NCBI GenBank assembly: GCA_017993235.1 | Contig: JAGONC010000033.1 | Span: 1 to 35,733 of the forward strand | DNA: 35,733 nt | From: Lentimicrobiaceae bacterium | GTDB lineage: Bacteria > Bacteroidota > Bacteroidia > Bacteroidales > JAGONC01 | Direction of reading: 5' to 3' | Part shown: piece after piece, positions 8,163 through 15,545 of the stretch | Numbering within the stretch: position 1 is the stretch's first letter | Layout of the letters: every line of letters starts with the position of its first letter | Made by a program: the position numbers and the translations under genes | The notes under the pieces: model-generated | Told to the model about the DNA's origin: nothing | Database searches by the model: none | The model's input: the letters and a program-made list of their open reading frames with translations, nothing else

Positions 8163-8639
8163 TCAGTAATGCTTTTTATTCTCCGACTGGTTCCATTCTT
8201 CGAAGATATTCCACGCTTCGTCACGCAATATCTGTATAACCTCGGTTTTTTGTTCCGGGTAGGGGAGGGCGATCTGTTCGTAAAAAGCAATATCATCGAA
8301 GCCGGCGCTGTGGGCATCTTCACCGGAGGCGGCGTAATAGATACGGGGGATGCGGGCCCAGTAGATGGCGCCCATGCACATGGGGCAGGGCTCGCAGCTG
8401 GTGTAGAGCTCGCAGTCGTCGAGGTGGAAGGTGCCGAGAGTGGTGCAGGCCTGGCGGATGGCGACGATCTCACCGTGGGCCGTGGGGTCGCTGGTACGGA
8501 CCACGGCGTTGGCAGCGCGGGCGATGATGGTGCCGTCCTTGACGATGATGGCACCGAAGGGGCCGCCTTTACCTGTTAGGACATTTTCTTTGGCAAGGCG
8601 CAGCGCCTCGCGCATATAATCATTGATCTTTTCGTTCAT
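8163..8639 (-). CDS. guaD: Guanine deaminase (cytidine deaminase fold)
   Basis: A 158-residue nucleobase deaminase converting guanine to xanthine in purine salvage. Zinc ligands are His55 (in DPTAHGEIVAIRQA) and Cys85/Cys88 (in YTSCEPCPMCMGAIYWAR), with Glu57 as the proton shuttle. The AIYWAR segment, the AGFDD segment and the C-terminal NKKHY closely follow my memory of Bacillus GuaD, whose C-terminus completes the partner active site. That is why I prefer guanine over cytosine or tRNA adenosine deaminase. One departure is Gly56 where HAE is usual. Its start is followed upstream by the inverted repeat at 8658-8744, and the aminotransferase gene precedes it on the same strand at a distance of 125 bases. 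Confidence 0.85.
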   Translation of the reverse strand: MNEKINDYMREALRLAKENVLTGKGGPFGAIIVKDGTIIARAANAVVRTSDPTAHGEIVAIRQACTTLGTFHLDDCELYTSCEPCPMCMGAIYWARIPRIYYAASGEDAHSAGFDDIAFYEQIALPYPEQKTEVIQILRDEAWNIFEEWNQSENKKHY

Positions 8640-8657
8640 GATGCGAAATTAATAATA

Positions 8658-8744
8658 TTTGGTTTAGAGGTTAAGTTAAGAGTTTTTCACCCTAAACCAA
8701 ACCTCTAAACCAAACTGGCCTTTTCACCTTAACCTTTAAACCAA
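8658..8744. repeat. Intergenic inverted repeat with two alternative pairings
   Basis: TTTGGTTTAGAGGTT at 8658-8672 is perfectly inverted at 8700-8714. The left arm extended to 17 bases (8659-8675) can pair instead with 8728-8744, 16 of 17 matching. The two right arms compete for one left arm. The element fills the gap between the aminotransferase stop and the guaD start and would be transcribed with guaD if the two form one message. Confidence 0.75.
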
Positions 8745-8764
8745 TAATTAATCCCCAAACCCCT

Positions 8765-9973
8765 TTAAATGTTACCCTCTTTTGATAAGAAATTACCCAA
8801 AACCATCAATATAATTCGACAAACTTCCCTGATCTGATTATCCTCAATGATCAAAGGCGGCGCGATGCGGAACGAATTTGGCCGGAAAAGGAACTGATCC
8901 ACAATCAGCCCATTTTCAGCCAGGAGATGCACTAATTTATTCGTGATCTCCTCATTTTCCAGCTCCACCGCCATCATCAATCCCCTGAACCGGATCTCTT
9001 TTATTAATGGATGATCTTTCAGGAGCTGATAAAAGAGTTCTCCTTTTGGCTGTGCCTGAAGGACAAGAGCACCGGAGGTGAGCACCTCCAGGCTGGCCAG
9101 CGCGGCGGCACAGCAGACAGGGTGCCCGCCAAAGGTAGTGATGTGGCCCAGTTCGGGATCGTACGCCAGGGATCCCATGATCTCCTGTGATGAGATGAAA
9201 GCCCCTAACGGCATTCCCCCACCCATGCTTTTTGCCAGGCAAAGGATATCCGGTACGACCTGCTCATGCTCCAGGCAGAACAACTTACCGGTCCTTCCAA
9301 AAGCCATCTGGATCTCATCATAGACTAAAAGCGCACCTGTCTGATTACACTTTTCCCTGAGCGCCTGCAAGAAACCGGGTGCGGGCAGAATGATACCCGC
9401 CTCCGCCTGGATGGGCTCGACGACCACGCAGGCTGTTCTTTCGGAAAGGTCATTCAGATCAGTGAATGAATTGAATGTCAATAGCCGTATATCGGGCAAC
9501 AGTGGCCGGAAGGCATTTTTCAGCGTTTCGTGACCCAGGATGCTCAGCGCTCCCTGTGTTCCGCCGTGATAGGCATTTTTGAATGCGATGATCTCTGTCC
9601 GCCCGGTGTATCGCTTGGCCAGTTTCATGGCTCCTTCGATGGCTTCGCTGCCGCTGTTCACAAAAAAGCAGGTCTGCAGGCTCCCGGGCAGCATGCCAGC
9701 GAGACGGGTTGCCAGTCTGACCTGCGGCGACTGGATATATTTACCATACACCATAAGGTGCATGTACTTATCAAGCTGTTCTTCAATGGCTTTAACAACA
9801 ACCGGATGCCGGTGGCCGATGTTGCTGACGGAGATGCCTGAAACGAGATCGACATATCTCTTACCATCAATATCGTACAGGAAGATGCCCTCAGCCCGTT
9901 CTATCTCCAGGGCAAGGGGCTTGCGTGAAGGCAGTCCGATATGTCGAAAAAATAATTCGCGTTGGATTAGCAT
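8765..9973 (-). CDS. Class III (acetylornithine/ornithine-like) aminotransferase
   Basis: A PLP-dependent fold-type I aminotransferase of about 402 residues, annotated in Bacteroidota as aspartate aminotransferase family protein. I see FVNSGSEAIEGAMKLA (phosphate cup), YHGGTQGAL, VVVEPIQAEAG, LLVYDEIQMAFGRTGK (Asp219, pyridine nitrogen) and LAKSMGGGMPLGAF (Lys248, Schiff base). The substrate pair cannot be fixed; acetylornithine, ornithine or another omega-amino donor with 2-oxoglutarate is the family expectation. The frame stays open to an ATG at 10171, but I chose the ATG at 9973 (MLIQRELFFRHIGL) because family members begin just there, and the 66 residues further upstream look unlike a protein N-terminus (Cys-rich, no family resemblance). 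A Met at 10021 is the alternative. Located 125 bases upstream of guaD on the same strand. Confidence 0.85.
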   Translation of the reverse strand: MLIQRELFFRHIGLPSRKPLALEIERAEGIFLYDIDGKRYVDLVSGISVSNIGHRHPVVVKAIEEQLDKYMHLMVYGKYIQSPQVRLATRLAGMLPGSLQTCFFVNSGSEAIEGAMKLAKRYTGRTEIIAFKNAYHGGTQGALSILGHETLKNAFRPLLPDIRLLTFNSFTDLNDLSERTACVVVEPIQAEAGIILPAPGFLQALREKCNQTGALLVYDEIQMAFGRTGKLFCLEHEQVVPDILCLAKSMGGGMPLGAFISSQEIMGSLAYDPELGHITTFGGHPVCCAAALASLEVLTSGALVLQAQPKGELFYQLLKDHPLIKEIRFRGLMMAVELENEEITNKLVHLLAENGLIVDQFLFRPNSFRIAPPLIIEDNQIREVCRIILMVLGNFLSKEGNI

Positions 9974-10330
9974 GCGTTCTTTTTCATGTAAAGATAAACA
10001 TCGTTTCCATCGCTCGTTCATCGTCGATCTGGAATTATTCAGCAATAATTCTGATAAGTTGCAGCAGGAATCCCATATACCTTTAAGATACTTGACACTG
10101 CCGGAATCCGAACACACAATAATATTACCGATGGCAGTATGGAAACAGTATAATAAGAGCCTTTTTGCCATTTTCTCTGAAAAATGTACTGATTACAACA
10201 GGCAAATTTTTTACTTATGGAACTTAATAAATAATACTCAGAAACTGTATTTCAAGACAAAGAAAAGTACTGTATTTTTGTGTCTCCTTATTTCGTGAAA
10301 TACTTTTTGTGACTATACAAATTTAATGTC
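9974..10330. other. Intergenic region between divergent genes
   Basis: These 357 bases separate the aminotransferase start from the sugar dehydrogenase start. Both strands have open frames here (66 extra codons upstream of the aminotransferase), but I see no protein-like composition or family motif. The right half from about 10190 is very AT-rich. It holds the candidate promoter of the dehydrogenase and, on the minus strand, a TAAATTTG box (10325-10318) without a recognisable -33 partner. No RNA gene recognised. Confidence 0.5.
10250..10280 (+). promoter_or_regulatory. Candidate promoter for the nucleotide-sugar dehydrogenase
   Basis: TTTC at 10250-10253, a 19-base spacer, then TATTTTTG at 10273-10280 (exact TAnnTTTG). 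The expected transcription start near 10287 gives a leader of about 44 bases before the ATG at 10331. Confidence 0.45.
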
Positions 10331-11977
10331 ATGATCAATTATAAAAATTTCTCCATTTCACCAGAAGGTGAAAAATTTCCGCTTCCTTCTTCTGAAGATT
10401 ACCAATCTGAACTCTCACGCATTGAAAGCCTCGTCCAAGGCGCCAGGAAAGAAGGCAAAGAGATCGTCGTCGTGATGGGCCTGGGCTTCGTCGGTCTGGT
10501 AATGGCTGCCATCGTGGCCGACACGCGCGACAACAGAGGCCAGAACAGCAAATTCGTCATAGGATGTCAGCGTCCCTCTACACGGTCCTACTGGAAGATC
10601 CCAATGATCAACAAAGGCATATCTCCTGTGAAAGCAGAGGATCCTGAAGTGGCAGAAATGATTAAGCGATGTGTCACACAAAGCAAGACCATGGTGGCAA
10701 CATTTAATCACGACTGCCTCCGGTTTGCCGACTGTGTAGTGGTAGATGTCCAGTGCGACTTCACCAAGAAAGAACTGGGGAACATGCGCACAGGCGAGGC
10801 CGACATGGCCGCGCTGGAAGATACTCTGCATACGATCGGCAAAAAGATCCGCGCCGACTGCCTGGTGCTCATCGAAACCACGGTGGCACCCGGTACGACC
10901 GAATTCGTAGCCTGGCCGATCCTGAAAAAAGCGTTCCGCGACCGCGGTATGGAAAGCGTCCCACTGCTGGCCCACAGTTTTGAGCGTGTCATGCCGGGAA
11001 AAAATTATGTTTCCAGCATCCGTGACTTCTGGCGTGTATGTTCCGGTTGCGAGGAAGTTGCCCGGGAACGGGTTATGAAATTCCTTCACGAGGTGTTGAA
11101 TACCAGAGATTTCCCTTTAACCTTGATGGACCGACCCATCGAATCCGAGACCACTAAGATTGTCGAGAATTCCTACCGGGCAACCATTCTTGCTTTCCTG
11201 AATGAATGGAGCCTCTTCGCCGAACGCAACGGCGTCGATCTTATCAAGGTGATTAATGCCATAAAGATTCGCCCCACACACAGCAACATCATTTTCCCCG
11301 GCCCTGGTATCGGCGGCTACTGCCTGCCAAAGGATGGTGGACTGGGATATTGGGCCTACAAGCATATTCTGGGCTTCGACGACGGCGATACGATCTTCCG
11401 TATCACGCCCACTGCTATTGATATCAATGACACACGCGCCCTTCATGTTGCCAGCCTTACACGCGATGCCCTTCGCAATATGGGCCGACACATTGCCGGG
11501 TCAAGAGTGTTGCTCTGCGGCGCCAGCTACCGCCAGGATGTGGGCGATACACGATACAGTGGCAGCGAACTAATAATACGGAAGCTCACTGAGATGAACG
11601 CTGAGGTTAGCGTGCATGATCCTTACGTGGATCACTGGTTTGAGCTCGAGAAGCAAGAAGAATACCCGGCATCCGGCTCAAGCTGGAAACGGTTCTTTTT
11701 GAACCAGGAGAAGCTGAAGGATATTGTCGTTCAAAAGGACCTTGAAAAAGCCCTGAAAGGTGTTGAGGCAGTCATCCTGGCTGTTCCGCACAAACATTAT
11801 CTCAATCTTGGTCCGGATGAGGTCGTGAAATGGGCCGGCGGACCTGTTGCCATCATTGATGCATTCGGTATCTTGAAGGATCTGCTGATCCGGCGCTACT
11901 TTGAGCTTGGTTGTGAGGTGAAGGCCCTGGGCCGCGGCCATGTTTCAAGAATCAAGCAAGAAGTCGCACAGGGTTGA
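10331..11977 (+). CDS. Nucleotide sugar dehydrogenase (UDP-glucose/GDP-mannose dehydrogenase family)
   Basis: A cytosolic NAD-dependent enzyme that oxidises the C6 hydroxyl of a nucleotide sugar to a uronic acid. The Rossmann motif is VVVMGLGFVGLVMAA (Gly50, Gly52, Gly55), preceded by an unusual 45-residue N-terminal extension. The catalytic Cys331 lies in GPGIGGYCLPKDGG, with helper residues in ETTKIVENSYRA (Lys276, Asn280) and the IETTVAPGTTE segment (181-191). The third domain (VLLCGASYRQDVGDTRYSGS, 394-413) is present. At 548 residues it is about 100 longer than usual, from the N-terminal extension and loops near 75-110 and 435-465. Precise sugar unknown; WecC/TuaD-like roles in polysaccharide synthesis are likely, and a glycan operon lies at 20907-24231. 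It stands alone with its own promoter. Confidence 0.85.
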   Translation: MINYKNFSISPEGEKFPLPSSEDYQSELSRIESLVQGARKEGKEIVVVMGLGFVGLVMAAIVADTRDNRGQNSKFVIGCQRPSTRSYWKIPMINKGISPVKAEDPEVAEMIKRCVTQSKTMVATFNHDCLRFADCVVVDVQCDFTKKELGNMRTGEADMAALEDTLHTIGKKIRADCLVLIETTVAPGTTEFVAWPILKKAFRDRGMESVPLLAHSFERVMPGKNYVSSIRDFWRVCSGCEEVARERVMKFLHEVLNTRDFPLTLMDRPIESETTKIVENSYRATILAFLNEWSLFAERNGVDLIKVINAIKIRPTHSNIIFPGPGIGGYCLPKDGGLGYWAYKHILGFDDGDTIFRITPTAIDINDTRALHVASLTRDALRNMGRHIAGSRVLLCGASYRQDVGDTRYSGSELIIRKLTEMNAEVSVHDPYVDHWFELEKQEEYPASGSSWKRFFLNQEKLKDIVVQKDLEKALKGVEAVILAVPHKHYLNLGPDEVVKWAGGPVAIIDAFGILKDLLIRRYFELGCEVKALGRGHVSRIKQEVAQG

Positions 11978-12034
11978 ATAATTTCTACTTTGTTCCTGGT
12001 TTCTGGTTCCGTGTTCCGTGCCTATCCCGAGGAA

Positions 12035-12061
12035 TCCCTCCTTCGTCGGAATGACGAGGGA
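12035..12061. repeat. Hairpin repeat between convergent genes
   Basis: TCCCTC and CGTC pair with GACG and GGGA around a GGAAT loop, with a small bulge. The CGTCGGAATGACG core resembles a dispersed repeat seen in many genomes. It sits in the 95-base gap between the converging dehydrogenase and kinase genes and could act as a two-way terminator, although no T-tract follows. Confidence 0.5.
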
Positions 12062-12072
12062 GCGCCCTGCGC

Positions 12073-12579
12073 CTACCGCCCCACCGCCCGCACCGCATTC
12101 TCCACCCGCTCCTCCTGCCGCCCGGAAATGATGTAGTAGTCAACACCCAAACGATCAAGCTCCGACTGGTAAAGGCTGAAGAGAAACTCCCGCCGGTCGG
12201 GATCCTCGCGCTGCGGATCGGGCTCCCACGGCAGATCAATGTCCATCAGCAAATACAGATCGTACCGGTGGCGTTTGACCATCTCCAGGATCCATGGATC
12301 GCATTTGCGGAACTTGTCGTAGCTCCAGATCTTTAACACGATGAAATCGGTGTCGCAGAAAAGATACCGTTTCTCCTTCCTGATCAGCTCTTCCTCCATT
12401 CTGAATTGCTCTTTCGCAATACGCATAAGATCTTCGTATTCATAGGGCCGGGCGATTGAACTCAGGTAGGACCGCGCTACCTCGGGAACAAAGAGGGTAT
12501 GGTAACGCTCCGCGAGCTGCTGCGCCAGCACGGACTTGCCCGTCGACTCGGGACCGGTGATGGAAATGCGCCGGATCAT
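12073..12579 (-). CDS. NadR-like ribosylnicotinamide kinase (AAA-type ATPase)
   Basis: A 168-residue P-loop kinase matching the C-terminal kinase domain of NadR, which phosphorylates nicotinamide riboside to NMN in the cytoplasm. Walker A is ITGPESTGKS (residues 7-16). FVPEVARSYL, the CDTDFIVLKIWSYDKF segment and PWEPDPQREDPDRREF are characteristic of the NadR kinase domain. The NMN adenylyltransferase and helix-turn-helix domains of full NadR are absent, so the product would have to be adenylylated by another enzyme such as NadD. The ATG at 12579 was chosen over an upstream ATG at 12702 because it overlaps the pnuC stop by four bases (ATGA), the classic coupling arrangement, and because the P-loop begins at residue 7. 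Confidence 0.85.
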   Translation of the reverse strand: MIRRISITGPESTGKSVLAQQLAERYHTLFVPEVARSYLSSIARPYEYEDLMRIAKEQFRMEEELIRKEKRYLFCDTDFIVLKIWSYDKFRKCDPWILEMVKRHRYDLYLLMDIDLPWEPDPQREDPDRREFLFSLYQSELDRLGVDYYIISGRQEERVENAVRAVGR

Positions 12580-13187
12580 GCGGTGGCTGCTGAAAGTGAC
12601 TTCCGGCGCCAGGAAATATAACCCATGATGGCGATGATCAGGAAGATCAGAAACTGGAGACTGGAAAAGATGAGCCCCTGAAAAGCATACAGGGGAATGC
12701 AAATGACATCCCCAATGATCCAGGCGATCCAGTTTTCAACCTTCTTGCGCGCCATGAGCCACATGCCAATGATGAAAACGGCCGTTGTGAAAGCATCAAC
12801 GATCGGTACCGTACTGTCGGTGTAATGCATCAGCACATACCGGAGCAGGATGAACAGTACCAGGAGAAGGGCAATCATCACCGCACCATAGGTGAGACCG
12901 CACCTTGAAATGGCCAGCGTTTTTGCATTGGCATCTTTCCTTGTCCAGCTGTACCATCCGTAGACACTCATGAAGAAATAAAAAATATTGATCCCCATGT
13001 TGGCATAGAGTCCGGCATCATAACATAAATAAACAAAGATCAACACATTGATGATGCCGGTGGGATATACCAGGATATTCTCTTTCCTGGCAAACCATAC
13101 GCTGAGAATTCCGAATATTACCGCAACGTATTCGATCCAGCTGGTGTCGAGAATATTCAGCGCTAAATCGTTGATGATCGTGTTCAT
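12576..13187 (-). CDS. pnuC: Nicotinamide riboside transporter PnuC
   Basis: A 203-residue inner-membrane protein with about seven hydrophobic helices, matching the PnuC family of facilitators for vitamin B precursors. IEYVAVIFGILSVWFARKEN, YPTGIINVLIFVYLCYDAGL, FYFFMSVYGWYSW and the C-terminal ENWIAWIIGDVICIPLYAFQ carry the family pattern, including the conserved aromatic/Asn substrate-site segments. PnuC relatives can carry thiamine or riboflavin, but the translationally coupled NadR-type kinase strongly favours nicotinamide riboside, with the kinase trapping it as NMN. The start at 13187 (MNTIIND) is preferred over 13226 because the first 13 residues of the longer form are polar and unlike the family. 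A TonB-dependent receptor often accompanies such pairs, but none is adjacent here. Confidence 0.9.
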   Translation of the reverse strand: MNTIINDLALNILDTSWIEYVAVIFGILSVWFARKENILVYPTGIINVLIFVYLCYDAGLYANMGINIFYFFMSVYGWYSWTRKDANAKTLAISRCGLTYGAVMIALLLVLFILLRYVLMHYTDSTVPIVDAFTTAVFIIGMWLMARKKVENWIAWIIGDVICIPLYAFQGLIFSSLQFLIFLIIAIMGYISWRRKSLSAATA

Positions 13188-13274
13188 ATTATTGTAAATC
13201 AATGTACCCTTCCCCGAACCCCTCACCTGCTCGAATGCGAAGGGATTGGAGAGATGTATTGAATAATTTTTTGT

Positions 13275-13282
13275 TATCTTTG
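13275..13282 (+). promoter_or_regulatory. Promoter -7 box of the small lipoprotein gene
   Basis: TATCTTTG matches TAnnTTTG exactly, 38 bases before the ATG at 13321. No TTG lies at the right distance for a -33 box (the nearest give spacers of 13 and 26 bases), so the call rests on the -7 box alone. Confidence 0.4.
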
Positions 13283-13320
13283 ACCACCAAAATTACAATC
13301 TTAATTTTAAATCCCTTCCC

Positions 13321-13881
13321 ATGAAAAGAACAAACCTTCTCCTCATTTTATTCACGGTCCTTATTTTCGTCCTGGGTGGATGCCTTACGGTCGAACAGAA
13401 GGAGTATACTTTTGAGCTAACCGGTCCTAATTCGGGGAAGCTTACCATCAAATACATCAACATCATGTCGGTAAAGGATGATTCCCTTGACATTTCCGAT
13501 GAAGATTTTGAAGAGCTTCTTTCCAATTATCTCTACGGCGAATCCCTTGAAACGGATTACCCCGCAACGACTATCCTGGATAAGCAACTTTTCGAGGAAA
13601 ACGGTGTCCTCTGTGGCAAGATCGTACTTGAATTCAGTGACCTGGCAGCGGTAAAACTATATCGCTACAAGTCAACCGGTCCCTTTATGCTGAATATTGG
13701 CTCATTCCTGGATACGGAAACCTACATTGCTTCCAACGGGGATTTCGGCGGTGACAATATGCCGGTGGTATTCTGGCCCGATGGAGCCTCTCTGTTGACG
13801 GTAACCACAGGGGTGACGCAACCCGACGAAACCACGGTCAGCCTGGTGGAAAACTATCAAGAGTGGCGTAAGAACAATTAA
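13321..13881 (+). CDS. Small hypothetical lipoprotein
   Basis: A 186-residue lipoprotein with a clear signal peptide and lipobox (VLGGC, Cys21). The mature part begins LTVEQKEYTFELTGPNSGKL, then alternates beta-like strands with an acidic helix (SLDISDEDFEELLSNYL, 51-67). I recognise no family. Its 3' end is only six bases from the stop of the convergent Spy-like gene, leaving no room for a separate terminator. A role tied to the envelope stress operon that faces it is possible but unsupported beyond proximity. Start chosen at the first ATG because the signal peptide begins there. Confidence 0.75.
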   Translation: MKRTNLLLILFTVLIFVLGGCLTVEQKEYTFELTGPNSGKLTIKYINIMSVKDDSLDISDEDFEELLSNYLYGESLETDYPATTILDKQLFEENGVLCGKIVLEFSDLAAVKLYRYKSTGPFMLNIGSFLDTETYIASNGDFGGDNMPVVFWPDGASLLTVTTGVTQPDETTVSLVENYQEWRKNN

Positions 13882-13887
13882 CGGTCA

Positions 13888-14388
13888 TTACCAGCGCTGA
13901 TCCGGCTGCTGCTGTGGCACAGGCCCATGATCCTCACGCATCTTCCGGAGCAGCTCGTGCTGAAAATCCTTTTCTGCCTGGTAAAGCTTTAACACTTTTT
14001 GGATGGGCAGGACCTCTTTGAATTTAATGTGATATTCCTTCTGGACATCCAGGAGTTTTTGCGCTTTAATGATTTGATTATCAGCAATTTCCGTTGCTTC
14101 TTCGTCGGTCAGTACGTCAATGTCCATGTCACGAAGGTCCATGCCTTTGAACATTTCTTTCTGGACGATCTCTTTCTTATCCTGGTATTCATTGTAAACC
14201 GGCCAGAACCGCTGTGCCTCTTCAGGGGTCAACGAGAGCCGGTCAGTCAGAAAAGCAATCTTGTGCGCTTTCACCACATCCCGCTTGGAGTCGGCCGGTG
14301 TGTCGGGCTGTCCGGACACGGAAAGGGTAAGGATTGTCAGTGCCAGGCAGAAAAGACCGGGAATGGAATTCAACAAGGAACGTTTCAT
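13888..14388 (-). CDS. Spy/CpxP-like periplasmic protein of an ECF sigma operon
   Basis: A 166-residue exported protein with a signal peptide ending near SVSGQP. The mature part is almost all helix, with a LTXXQ-like segment (FLTDRLSLTPEEAQRFWPVY) followed by long charged helices (IIKAQKLLDVQKEYHIKFKE). Proteins with this layout follow ECF sigma and anti-sigma genes in many Bacteroidota and resemble the Spy/CpxP/zinc-resistance group of small periplasmic chaperones or stress sensors. It lies 26 bases after the anti-sigma-like gene. A sensor or chaperone role in the same stress response is inferred from context. The C-terminus is Pro/Gln-rich (GPVPQQQPDQRW). Confidence 0.75.
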   Translation of the reverse strand: MKRSLLNSIPGLFCLALTILTLSVSGQPDTPADSKRDVVKAHKIAFLTDRLSLTPEEAQRFWPVYNEYQDKKEIVQKEMFKGMDLRDMDIDVLTDEEATEIADNQIIKAQKLLDVQKEYHIKFKEVLPIQKVLKLYQAEKDFQHELLRKMREDHGPVPQQQPDQRW

Positions 14389-14414
14389 TTTTTATACTTT
14401 ATTATTGGTTATAT

Positions 14415-14951
14415 TTATGGTTCTTCAATTGTCAATTCATCCGGAGAGTATTCCGAAATCAAATACTCCATAATATCGTCGCCTGTCAGCTGATCCATGC
14501 TGGCCAGGCTAAGCATAGCGGAATCAATCCCGTCACCTTTCTGATCAATCCATTCTTCCAGCAGGGATTCATCCAGATCCACCAGGTAGCCGTCATAATC
14601 CATCAGTTCGCTGGCGGTGATCTGCTGTAACTCACTGATCAACTGCTGCGCAGTCTGAGGTTTCATGACGAGGTATGATACAATAAAGGCCATGAAGATC
14701 AATGACGCAGCCAGCGCAAGCTTGTAGGGCCATCTCCACGCCATGACCGTGCGGATGACATTCTTTTCAGGTTTTTCCTGACTGGATATCTTATTCATGA
14801 TATCACCGGCAAGCCGTTCAAAATAACCATCTGGGACTGTGAACGGATTGGTGCCACGCATCGCCTGAAGCAGAGGATACTGGTTTTCATTCCTGTCCTT
14901 CTGCAGGGATATGTCCTTATGTGCTGAATCCTTCATTTTCTCGTTAGACAT
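14415..14951 (-). CDS. Anti-sigma factor-like single-pass membrane protein
   Basis: A 178-residue protein with a soluble N-terminus, one transmembrane helix at about residues 76-95 (LALAASLIFMAFIVSYLVM) and a mostly acidic C-terminal part outside. The NPFTVPDGYFERLAGDIMNK segment (35-54) is the pattern seen in Bacteroidota proteins encoded directly after ECF sigma genes. No His-Cys zinc motif of the classic ZAS anti-sigma type is present. It starts 17 bases after the sigma gene stop. The C-terminus ends in a short helix and EEP. The call as anti-sigma is from gene order and topology, not from a proven binding motif. Confidence 0.7.
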   Translation of the reverse strand: MSNEKMKDSAHKDISLQKDRNENQYPLLQAMRGTNPFTVPDGYFERLAGDIMNKISSQEKPEKNVIRTVMAWRWPYKLALAASLIFMAFIVSYLVMKPQTAQQLISELQQITASELMDYDGYLVDLDESLLEEWIDQKGDGIDSAMLSLASMDQLTGDDIMEYLISEYSPDELTIEEP

Positions 14952-14968
14952 GATATATTACACAGGGT

Positions 14969-15523
14969 TTAATCCTGCCTGAGTGAATCTTCGATTTTTT
15001 TTGCTGCAATATGATAGGAAGCCTTCAGTGCACCAGCGGATGTTTTCAGGATCGCCGCCATTTCGTCGTAAGGCATCTCTTCGTAGTACCTCATATTGAA
15101 CACAAGCCGCTGTTTCGGCGGAAGCTTCATCAATGCCGCCTGCAGTTTCGCCTGGATCTCATCACCGGTAAAATAAGGATCATCCGCCAGTGATTCGGCC
15201 CTGTTCCTGTGCGTATCCAGCAGGGGCAGCATCGTTCGTAATTGCCTCTTCTGCAGGAAACTGAGGCACTCGTTCGTGGCGATCCGGTAGATCCAGGTGT
15301 ACAGCGAAGAATCCTCCCTGAAGTCGGCAATCCCTTTCCAGATCTTTACGAAAACCTCCTGCACCAGGTCGTTGGTATCCTCATGATCCACAATCATCCG
15401 GCGGATATGCCAGTAGAGCTGCTTCTGGTACTGCTGTACCAGAAGCGAAAAACCGTAACGGCTCGTTTGCCTGTTTCGTATAAGGGTAAGTATTTCGGTA
15501 TCGGACGTACTTGGTTTTCGCAA
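14969..15523 (-). CDS. ECF-type RNA polymerase sigma factor
   Basis: A 184-residue sigma-70 family factor with regions 2 and 4 only. Region 2 contains DTNDLVQEVFVKIWKG (49-64) and YTWIYRIATNECLSFLQKR. Region 4 contains LPPKQRLVFNMRYYEEMPYD and the recognition-helix segment ILKTSAGALKASYHIAAKKI. It directs core polymerase to stress-specific promoters. The order sigma, membrane anti-sigma-like protein, Spy-like protein suggests response to envelope stress. It begins 22 bases after the vWA gene stop, so it may be co-transcribed with that gene. Start ATG is the only good candidate close to region 2. Confidence 0.92.
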   Translation of the reverse strand: MRKPSTSDTEILTLIRNRQTSRYGFSLLVQQYQKQLYWHIRRMIVDHEDTNDLVQEVFVKIWKGIADFREDSSLYTWIYRIATNECLSFLQKRQLRTMLPLLDTHRNRAESLADDPYFTGDEIQAKLQAALMKLPPKQRLVFNMRYYEEMPYDEMAAILKTSAGALKASYHIAAKKIEDSLRQD

Positions 15524-15545
15524 ATTCCTGGATTTTGGAATTTCC

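Noticed and set aside
9974..10171. 66-codon N-terminal extension of the aminotransferase
   Set aside because: The extension has no likeness to the family and the usual start (MLIQRELFF) is at 9973.
9579..10298. 239-codon plus-strand open frame over the aminotransferase start
   Set aside because: Mostly antisense to a clear class III aminotransferase, rich in Cys, Ser and Arg, with no recognisable domain.
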